Origin: Rubrivivax sp.
Lineage (GTDB): Bacteria > Pseudomonadota > Gammaproteobacteria > Burkholderiales > Burkholderiaceae
Direction: 5' to 3'
NCBI GenBank assembly: GCA_004211235.1
Contig: SEEY01000046.1
Location: 1 to 12,374 of the forward strand
DNA: 12,374 nt
The notes under the pieces were generated by a model that was given only the letters and a program-made list of their open reading frames with translations, was not told the DNA's origin and did not search any database. Of the stretch, positions 6,736 through 12,374 are shown piece by piece; position 1 is the first letter of the stretch, and every line of letters starts with the position of its first letter. A program made the translations under genes and the position numbers.

Positions 6736-7815
6736 TCAGATCTTCCAGTACCAGCCGCACTGGTCGAGCACCCAGACGATGACGGCCCACACGGCGACGA
6801 AGGCTGCGGCAAAAGCCAGGGACTGGGCCTGCGGGCCGAATGCCGCGCCGACCGGCCCGAACGCCGTGGCGTAGAGCGGCCCCATCCAGCCGCTCGCCGC
6901 CAGCAATACGCTGCACACCCAGGCGCCGGCAAAGGCGGTGATGGCGTTCAGCCCGAAGGCGCGGCCCAGCGCATGGTGGCCACGGCGGTCGATCCACGCA
7001 TGCGCGGCGGCCAGCGCCGCGGCGGCAAGTCCACCGGTCCACAGCACGAAGGTCGGCGTCCACAGCGACTTGTTCAGCGGCAGCCAGCCCGACCACCACC
7101 AGCCGACCAGCGCGGCAGCGATGCCCGTCAACAGCAGCGCCCGCGGCTGCTCGCGCCGCAGCAGGTCCCCGCAGAGCAGGCCGAACACGCTGGTCGCCAG
7201 CGCACCCAGCGTGGAGAGCAGGCCCTCGGGGTCGAAAGCGATGCCGGTGGCCGCATTCCATTCGTAGGCGAAGCGGCCGAGCACCATGGTGTCGATGCGC
7301 TGTTCCAGGCTGCCGAGCTTGTCCAGCCCGAATCCCCAGTGATGGCTGGCCTGCAGCAGCGCGCCGTAGCCGGCCAGCAGCAGCACGAGCAGCACCCACT
7401 GGCCGCGCGACCGCAGATGAATGGCGACCAGGCCCACGACGATGAAGCAGATGCCGATGCGCTGCAGCACGCCGGGGATGCGGAATTCCGGCTTGTTGAG
7501 CAGCCACCAGGCCAGCGCGTTCAGCGCCAGCCCTAACGCAATGATGCGCAGGCCGCGCGCCAGCACGGCGGCACGCAGCGGGCCCGGTGCGGCGCTGGTG
7601 CTGATGCGTGGCCCGATGGCCAGCGCCGTGGACACGCCGACGATGAACAGGAAGAACGGGAAGATCAGGTCCGTCGGCGTGCAGCCATGCCAGGTGGCGT
7701 GCAGCAGCGGCGCGTAGACATGGCCCCAGTCGCCCGGATGGTTGACGAGCAGCATGGCGGCCACGGTCAGGCCGCGCAGGGCGTCCACCGAGGCGATCCG
7801 CCGGTTGCTGTTCAC
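6736..7815 (-). CDS. nagX: NagX-type multispanning membrane protein (HGSNAT-like, DUF5009/COG4299)
   Basis: A 359-residue inner-membrane protein with about ten hydrophobic segments. The N-terminus carries the family hallmarks VDALRGLTVAAMLLVN (10-25) and WHGCTPTDLIFPFFLFIVG (42-60). Further family motifs are DPEGLLSTL (195-203) and NKSLWTPTFVLWTGG (248-262). The family is related to the catalytic part of heparan-alpha-glucosaminide N-acetyltransferase, which acetylates glucosamine ends across a membrane. In bacteria it is a frequent member of GlcNAc and chitin regulons, where its exact reaction is unsettled; transport or transmembrane acetylation of glucosamine has been considered. It starts with GTG at 7815, which overlaps the chitinase stop as GTGA. 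With no ribosome-binding site of its own, translation is probably coupled. This gene strongly supports a GlcNAc-centred role for the operon. Confidence 0.9.
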   Translation of the reverse strand: MNSNRRIASVDALRGLTVAAMLLVNHPGDWGHVYAPLLHATWHGCTPTDLIFPFFLFIVGVSTALAIGPRISTSAAPGPLRAAVLARGLRIIALGLALNALAWWLLNKPEFRIPGVLQRIGICFIVVGLVAIHLRSRGQWVLLVLLLAGYGALLQASHHWGFGLDKLGSLEQRIDTMVLGRFAYEWNAATGIAFDPEGLLSTLGALATSVFGLLCGDLLRREQPRALLLTGIAAALVGWWWSGWLPLNKSLWTPTFVLWTGGLAAAALAAAHAWIDRRGHHALGRAFGLNAITAFAGAWVCSVLLAASGWMGPLYATAFGPVGAAFGPQAQSLAFAAAFVAVWAVIVWVLDQCGWYWKI

Positions 7816-8969
7816 GGCTTGTGCATCAGATTCATCGCGTCCAGCAGCCGGCCGTCGTCCTGGCTCAGCTCCCAGGCGAACACGCCGGCCAGGCCGTTCA
7901 TCTTCGCGAACACGACCTTGGCGCGCACGCTGCTCGGGTCGTCATAGCCAACAAACCTGCCGCCGCCCACCATGGCCCACGACTGGGTGGCGCGGTCGAA
8001 GCGCGGTTTCATGCCCTGGGCCCGCAGCGCGGCGATGTCCTTGAAGGCGACCGAGCCATCGGCGTTGGGCCAGGGCCTGGCATACGTGCCGTCCGCCTTC
8101 ACGCCTTCGAAGCCGCGACCGTACATGGCGACGCCCGCCACCATCTTGGCCGGCGGCACGCCTTCGGCCTTCAGGCTGGCGGCCTGCGCCTCCAGGCTGT
8201 TGTCGTCGCCCGGCCTGGCACTGCGCAGCGCTGCATGGTTGGCGGCGGTCTTCGTCCAGGGGCCGGCAAAGTCGTAAGTCATCATGAAGACGAGGTCCAG
8301 CGACGCCGCAGCGCGGCCCATCGGCATGCGCGCGAGCTGTTCCCTGGAGGTGTTGATGGCCACGGTCAGAGCGTAACGCCGGTCAGCCTCGCGTCCCAGC
8401 GCGTCCAGGCCCGCGCGCAGGTCCCGCAGCAACAGCACGAAATTCTCGCCGTCGGCCGGGCTGCCAAGTTGCACGCCGTTGGACGCGCCGTTGTTGCCGG
8501 GGTGCTCCCAGTCGATGTCCAGGCCGTCGAAGCCGGGGTGGGCGCGCAGCCAGTCGGTCGAATGCCTGACGAACGCGGCGCGGCCCTCCGCGGTGGCGGC
8601 GAGGTGGAAGAACGGGTCCGAGCCGCCCCAGCCGCCAACCGAGGCCAGCACCTGCAACTTGGGGTCGCGCTGCTTGAGGCGCTGGAAGGCCGAGGAGAAG
8701 ACGTCCTGGTCGGCATGCGGCGCGATGCTGAAGTTCGGCTTGCCAGCGCAGGCCGTTGCTTCTTCCTTGCGCTGGCCGTCGCCGCAGACGAGCAGGAAGG
8801 CGTAGAGCAGGTGCGTGACGCGGCCGGGCTTGAGCTGCTCGACCGCTTGAACGCCGCGCTCGGCCAGGATGTAGCTGCCGACCACCGGCGCGGGTCGGGT
8901 CTGCGCCTGCGCCGTCGCCGCAAAAAGGACGCAAAGGGCGGACAGCGCGGCGAGCCAGGTCTTTTTCAT
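7812..8969 (-). CDS. Secreted GH18 chitinase
   Basis: A 385-residue glycoside hydrolase family 18 enzyme that should cleave beta-1,4 GlcNAc links by substrate-assisted catalysis. A clear signal peptide (residues 1-22, ending AQA) exports it. The barrel shows LASVGGWG (108-115, the SxGG motif), the catalytic D148-G-L-D151-I-D153-W-E155 with the acid E155, and MMTYDF (229-234), whose Y and D normally position the N-acetyl group. GVFAWELSQDDG near the C-terminus gives the conserved barrel tryptophan. C62 and C74 may form a disulfide. There is no carbohydrate-binding module, so soluble oligomers or periplasmic action are more likely than attack on crystalline chitin. The ATG at 8969 overlaps the preceding stop as ATGA; an ATG nine bases earlier (8978) is an alternative. 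Neither has a strong ribosome-binding site, so coupling to the GH16 gene is likely. Confidence 0.94.
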   Translation of the reverse strand: MKKTWLAALSALCVLFAATAQAQTRPAPVVGSYILAERGVQAVEQLKPGRVTHLLYAFLLVCGDGQRKEEATACAGKPNFSIAPHADQDVFSSAFQRLKQRDPKLQVLASVGGWGGSDPFFHLAATAEGRAAFVRHSTDWLRAHPGFDGLDIDWEHPGNNGASNGVQLGSPADGENFVLLLRDLRAGLDALGREADRRYALTVAINTSREQLARMPMGRAAASLDLVFMMTYDFAGPWTKTAANHAALRSARPGDDNSLEAQAASLKAEGVPPAKMVAGVAMYGRGFEGVKADGTYARPWPNADGSVAFKDIAALRAQGMKPRFDRATQSWAMVGGGRFVGYDDPSSVRAKVVFAKMNGLAGVFAWELSQDDGRLLDAMNLMHKP

Positions 8970-9814
8970 AGATTGCATTCGCTGGTGAGGCCCGCGTCGG
9001 GCACGGTGTCGATGCGCGACTTGCCGTGAAGCTGCAGTTGCTGTGCGCGGATTTGCATGGCGGCGGGCGTGAGCGTCTTGCCGGCCACATGCAGCACCCA
9101 GTCGACCTCGAAGCTGTAGTCGCGTGGCATGCCCTCGACGGCGCCGGCGGAGATCCAGTGGTTGAAGCTGATCGCCATCGGCTGGCTCGGCACGTTCCGA
9201 CCGGTGTGCTCGCCGATCAGCTTGCCGTTCACGTAGTGACGGGTGCGCGTGGCCTCCACCTGCACGGTCAGCATCTGCCAGCCATCGAAGCTGCCTTGCA
9301 GGATGGACGCCTGGTTGAAGGACTGCCAAGGCTCGATGCGCACCGTGTGCCAGCTGACGCCGTAGAGGCGCGTCTCGGGCTCGCCCCAGCCGCCGTGGGG
9401 CAGGTACTCGAAGTCGACCTCGCTGAAGTCGGGGTCGTAGTCGTGCTTCAGCGGGCCGGCCAGGAAGAAGCTCTGGATGATGGGGTCGCGCGAGCCCGGC
9501 GTGTCGCGCAGGCGCACGCGCGCCGTCGTCGTGCCAATCAGGAACTTGCGGGCCGCGCAGAGCTGGGCCAGCGTCGTGTTGGCGGGCGTGCCGTCGGTCG
9601 TCAGCTTGAGCTTGAGCAGGCCGCCATCGAGCGTGAGCTGGATCGGTGAAAAGCGCGAGCCGGCCAGGCCCGGGTGGCCGGTGCCGTCGCGAAGGATCCA
9701 GCCGCTGGCGCGCAGCGCGTCCGTGTCCTTCTGCAGGAAGTCGTCGAAGAACTCGCCACTGGCCGGTGCCGCGAAGGCCGGCGCGGCAGCGAGAAGCAGC
9801 CAGGCGGCCCTCAT
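8966..9814 (-). CDS. Secreted GH16-type glycoside hydrolase
   Basis: A 282-residue protein with a signal peptide ending about AFA (residue 15) and a single concanavalin-like beta-sandwich. The segment FSEVDFEYLP (130-139) carries E132-V-D134-F-E136, matching the family 16 ExDxE catalytic motif with E132 as nucleophile and E136 as acid/base. GWGEPETRLYGVSWHT (142-157) and later tryptophan-rich strands (NHW, EVDWVLHV) fit the substrate cleft. Known GH16 enzymes mostly cut beta-1,3/1,4-glucans, galactans or carrageenan, while fungal Crh members act on chitin-glucan. Which applies here cannot be read from the motif. The start at 9814 overlaps the MFS stop as ATGA, with GAGG about ten bases upstream. 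Its place directly before a GH18 gene suggests a joint substrate such as chitin or chitin-glucan of fungal walls. Confidence 0.82.
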   Translation of the reverse strand: MRAAWLLLAAAPAFAAPASGEFFDDFLQKDTDALRASGWILRDGTGHPGLAGSRFSPIQLTLDGGLLKLKLTTDGTPANTTLAQLCAARKFLIGTTTARVRLRDTPGSRDPIIQSFFLAGPLKHDYDPDFSEVDFEYLPHGGWGEPETRLYGVSWHTVRIEPWQSFNQASILQGSFDGWQMLTVQVEATRTRHYVNGKLIGEHTGRNVPSQPMAISFNHWISAGAVEGMPRDYSFEVDWVLHVAGKTLTPAAMQIRAQQLQLHGKSRIDTVPDAGLTSECNL

Positions 9815-11088
9815 GCCGGCACCGCCTCGGCGGGCGCGCTGGCACGCGGCATCGGCACCCACAGCAGCAGCAGCAGCGGCAGCACGCCGCAGGCAATGGT
9901 CCAGGCGAAGAAGTGCTGGTAGCCGACCGACACCTGGATGTCGCCGCTGATGAACTTGGCGAAGATGAAGCCGAGCTGCATGACGCCCGAACCGAGCGCA
10001 TAGTGGGCCGTCTGGTAGCGGCCCGGAGCCACGGCCTGCATGATGTACAGGATCATGCCGACGAAGCCGAAACCGTAGCCCAGCATCTCGATGCCGACGG
10101 CCGCGCCGATGTGCAGCATGTCCGGCGGCAGTGCGGTGGCGAGGTAGTAGAAAGTGGCGTTCGGCACCATCATCGCGATCAGCAGCAGCGGCATCGCGCG
10201 CTTCAGGCCCAGGGCGCTGGTCAGGTAGCCGCCCAGCACGGAGCCGACGAGGAATGCGCCGGTGCCGACCCAGCCGTAGACGTCGGCCACCTGCCCTGTC
10301 GTCAGCCCCAGGCCACCCTTGTCGCGCGCTTCGAGCAGGAACAGCGGGCCGATGGTCTGCACCTGGCCTTCGGCGAGGCGGAACATGATGATGAAGAGCA
10401 CGGCCAGCCAGATGCCGGGCTTCTTGAAGAAGTCGATGACGACCTCCTTCAACAGCGCCGCGACACCCGAGGCCGTCAACTCGCTGTGCTCGGTGCTCAA
10501 GGTGCCGGGAAGGAAGCGGGCGTTGTAGGTGGCCAGCACGGCCACCAGTCCGGCGAGTGCGACGAAGACCGTGGACCAGGCATTGACCGCGCCCATCGTG
10601 CCTTCCAGATGGCCCGCGAGCTTCAGGATGACGCCGGTGATGAAGAAGCGCGCGCCGTTGAAGAACGCGCCCTGCCAGCCCGCGTAGGCGGCCTGACGCT
10701 TGCTGTCCAGCGCGGCCATGTAGAGGCCGTCGCAGGCAATGTCATGCGTGGCCGACGCGTAGGCGATCAGGAACAGCACGACGATGGCGGCGCCGAACCA
10801 GTGCGGCAGATGCAGCGCAAGCGCCATCAGGCCCAGGCCGATGGCGCCCACGTACTGCGCCACCACGACGATCAGCTTCTTGCTGCGCGCCAGCTCCAGG
10901 AACGGGCTCCACAGCGGCTTGATGGCCCAGGCCGCGCCCAGCACCGCCGTCCAGCGCGCGATCTGGTCGTTGGCCACGCCGAGGTTCTTGAACATCAGGC
11001 CGGCGATCAGCATGACGACGAAGAACTGCATGCCCTGCACGAAGTACAGGGTGGGGATCCACCGCATCGGTGTCTTGACCTGCTCCAT
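9811..11088 (-). CDS. AmpG-like MFS permease, probable GlcNAc or chitobiose importer
   Basis: A 425-residue inner-membrane transporter with about twelve hydrophobic helices. The first part has YFVQGMQFFVVMLIAGLMF (15-33) and the AmpG-like KPLWSPFLE (57-65). ATHDIACDGLYMAAL (113-127) resembles the DI..D helix 4 motif of AmpG and SLC33-type carriers. AmpG moves GlcNAc-anhydromuropeptides, so a GlcNAc-containing disaccharide is a reasonable substrate, though a monosaccharide is possible. The start is the ATG at 11088, with AAGGG eight bases upstream; this ATG shares one base with the GH3 stop codon (TGATG). The upstream in-frame extension to 11256 lies entirely inside the GH3 gene and is rejected. 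The substrate is inferred from the GH3, GH18 and NagX neighbours. A peptidoglycan recycling role is the main alternative. Confidence 0.88.
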   Translation of the reverse strand: MEQVKTPMRWIPTLYFVQGMQFFVVMLIAGLMFKNLGVANDQIARWTAVLGAAWAIKPLWSPFLELARSKKLIVVVAQYVGAIGLGLMALALHLPHWFGAAIVVLFLIAYASATHDIACDGLYMAALDSKRQAAYAGWQGAFFNGARFFITGVILKLAGHLEGTMGAVNAWSTVFVALAGLVAVLATYNARFLPGTLSTEHSELTASGVAALLKEVVIDFFKKPGIWLAVLFIIMFRLAEGQVQTIGPLFLLEARDKGGLGLTTGQVADVYGWVGTGAFLVGSVLGGYLTSALGLKRAMPLLLIAMMVPNATFYYLATALPPDMLHIGAAVGIEMLGYGFGFVGMILYIMQAVAPGRYQTAHYALGSGVMQLGFIFAKFISGDIQVSVGYQHFFAWTIACGVLPLLLLLWVPMPRASAPAEAVPA

Positions 11089-12374
11089 CACTGCAGCCCT
11101 TGCGGCGCACGGCCGGTCGCTTCGGCGCGACCTTCCAGCCAGGCTTTCAGACCCGCGAGGGCGCCCGGCGCGAAGCCCCAGGTCAGCACCGTCGGGCCCG
11201 CCACGTCCAGGGCCTGGTAGGGGTTCCACAGCGACAGATGCAGGTCCGGCTGCCACTCCGACGCGGCCAGGCCATAACGCGCCCGTCGCGTGGACACGAG
11301 GATGTTGACGCGTCCGTCTTTCGGCACGCGCGTCCAGTCGAGCTGCGCGATGTCGTCGACCATCTGTACCTTGGCGTCGTTGAAGCCTTCGAACAGGGCC
11401 ACGGCCTGGCGGCCGGTGGGCCCGGCCTCGGAGACCATGTCGGTCGGCACATCGCCCTGCACGATGACGCGGATGGGCGCGTGCAGCGCCGGCGGCCGGG
11501 CACCGCGCAGCGCGGTGAGGCCGGCGGCCCAGGCCTCGGCCATGAGCATGTGATCGGCGTCCCGGTCTGCGCTGTCGTCGCCGACGCGGGCCGGATAGGC
11601 GGCTGCCAGCGTGTCAAGGCGGCGGTTGGCCGTCTCGCCCTGTGCGGCGGTGAGACGGCTGCTGGCGAAGGCGTCGCGCAGCGCGTTGATCGCCACCAGC
11701 TGCTCGTCCAGCGAGCCTTGCGCCAGCACCATGTCGGCGCCCGCCTCGATGGCCATGACGGCACTCCTGGCATAGCCGAAGCGCTCGGCCACGGCCTTCA
11801 TCATCAGCGCGTCGGTGATGACGACGCCGTCGTAGCCCCAGTCATCACGAAGGATGCCCTTGAGCAGCTGCGGCGACAGCGTGGCCGGCCGGTCGGGGTC
11901 GATTTGCGGATAGACGATGTGGGCGGTCATCATGGCCGGCGCCTGGGACGCCAGCGCCTTGAACGGTGCCAGCTCCAGCGCGTTCAGCTCCGCGCGGCTC
12001 TTGTCGACGGTGGGCAGCGCGTGGTGCGAGTCGACATGCGTGTCGCCATGGCCGGGGAAGTGCTTCACGCAGCAGGCCACGCCTTCGCGCAGCGAGCCGC
12101 GCATCCACGCAGCTGCGAGGCGGCTGACCTCGACCGGGTCGTTGGAAAAGCTGCGCTCGCCGATGACCGGGTTGGCCGGGTTGTTGTTGACGTCCAGCAC
12201 CGGCGCGAAGTTCCAGTTGATGCCAAGAGACTTGAGCCCGCGTGCGACCGCCGCGCCCACGGCCTCGGCGCGGTCCGCGTCGCCCGCTGCGCCCAGCGCC
12301 ATCGCGGATGGCGGCTGCGGCAGGAAGGTCACGCGCACGACGGCGCCGCCTTCCTGGTCGATGCCGATCAGCGC
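11088..12374 (-). CDS. GH3 beta-N-acetylhexosaminidase, N-terminus cut by window edge
   Basis: Four hundred and twenty-eight residues are present; by comparison with NagZ about 60 N-terminal residues, including any signal peptide, lie beyond the right edge. The first visible residues are ALIGIDQEGGAVVR, the family signature. KHFPGHGDTHVDSH (about 104-117, window numbering) is the NagZ catalytic loop with its His-Asp acid/base dyad. VVITDALMM holds the nucleophile aspartate (residue 188, codon 11813-11811). These features mark a retaining exo-enzyme removing GlcNAc from chitooligosaccharides or muropeptides. The chain continues for about 200 residues after the barrel, with a Rossmann-like C-terminal domain (VNILVSTRR, TVLTWGFAPGAL). 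It thus resembles two-domain Gram-positive NagZ more than the short E. coli enzyme. It is the first operon gene seen, and its stop overlaps the permease start by one base. Whether it is secreted or cytoplasmic cannot be told. Confidence 0.93.
   Translation of the reverse strand, partial: ALIGIDQEGGAVVRVTFLPQPPSAMALGAAGDADRAEAVGAAVARGLKSLGINWNFAPVLDVNNNPANPVIGERSFSNDPVEVSRLAAAWMRGSLREGVACCVKHFPGHGDTHVDSHHALPTVDKSRAELNALELAPFKALASQAPAMMTAHIVYPQIDPDRPATLSPQLLKGILRDDWGYDGVVITDALMMKAVAERFGYARSAVMAIEAGADMVLAQGSLDEQLVAINALRDAFASSRLTAAQGETANRRLDTLAAAYPARVGDDSADRDADHMLMAEAWAAGLTALRGARPPALHAPIRVIVQGDVPTDMVSEAGPTGRQAVALFEGFNDAKVQMVDDIAQLDWTRVPKDGRVNILVSTRRARYGLAASEWQPDLHLSLWNPYQALDVAGPTVLTWGFAPGALAGLKAWLEGRAEATGRAPQGLQ

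Noticed and set aside
8970..10001. A 729-codon minus-strand frame that would fuse a long N-terminal extension to the chitinase
   Set aside because: The extension lies over the GH16 and MFS genes in another frame and is arginine/proline-rich; the true start follows the GH16 stop by an ATGA overlap and begins a proper signal peptide.
9646..11220. A 524-codon plus-strand frame opposite the MFS and GH16 genes
   Set aside because: The translation is rich in Q, D, H and R with no domain, the usual antisense of a membrane-protein gene in GC-rich DNA.

Overview
The window looks like a high-GC betaproteobacterium of the order Burkholderiales, probably the Roseateles/Mitsuaria/Leptothrix side. This rests on the EF-Tu N-terminus, the order tRNA-Tyr, tRNA-Gly, tRNA-Thr, tuf with CCA encoded in each tRNA, and the very strong G/C third-position bias of all long genes. 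The assignment comes from reading, not from a database search.

Layout. (1) Positions 1-732, minus strand: the classical tRNA-Tyr(GTA)-tRNA-Gly(TCC)-tRNA-Thr(GGT)-tuf transcription unit, with a recognisable promoter at 702-729. The tuf gene runs off the left edge. (2) About 733-1250: a gene-free divergent region holding the leader of the next gene, a candidate operator and a terminator-like hairpin. (3) 1251-5672, plus strand: a TonB-dependent outer-membrane receptor, two strong RNA hairpins, then a flavin-dependent tryptophan-halogenase-family protein. (4) 5691-12374, minus strand: a tightly packed operon read right to left. Its genes are a GH3 beta-N-acetylhexosaminidase (cut by the right edge), an AmpG-like MFS permease, a GH16-type secreted glycosidase, a secreted GH18 chitinase, a NagX-type multispanning membrane protein and a cupin_8/JmjC-like protein. 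Neighbouring genes overlap by 1-4 nt as TGATG, ATGA, ATGA and GTGA; only the last gap, before the cupin, is open (28 nt).

Together parts 3 and 4 read as a TonB-dependent carbohydrate-utilisation locus for chitin or N-acetylglucosamine oligomers. The GH18 (and perhaps GH16) enzyme would cut the polymer outside the cytoplasm. The receptor would carry oligomers over the outer membrane, the GH3 enzyme would release GlcNAc, and the MFS permease would carry the sugar or dimer over the inner membrane. NagX is a known companion of GlcNAc loci. No deacetylase, deaminase, kinase or regulator gene is in the window; these would lie to the right or elsewhere.

The less explained parts are the halogenase homologue and the cupin-like protein, which recur beside such receptors without a settled role, and the GH16 enzyme inside a chitin operon. 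The two hairpins that separate receptor from halogenase expression also stand out.
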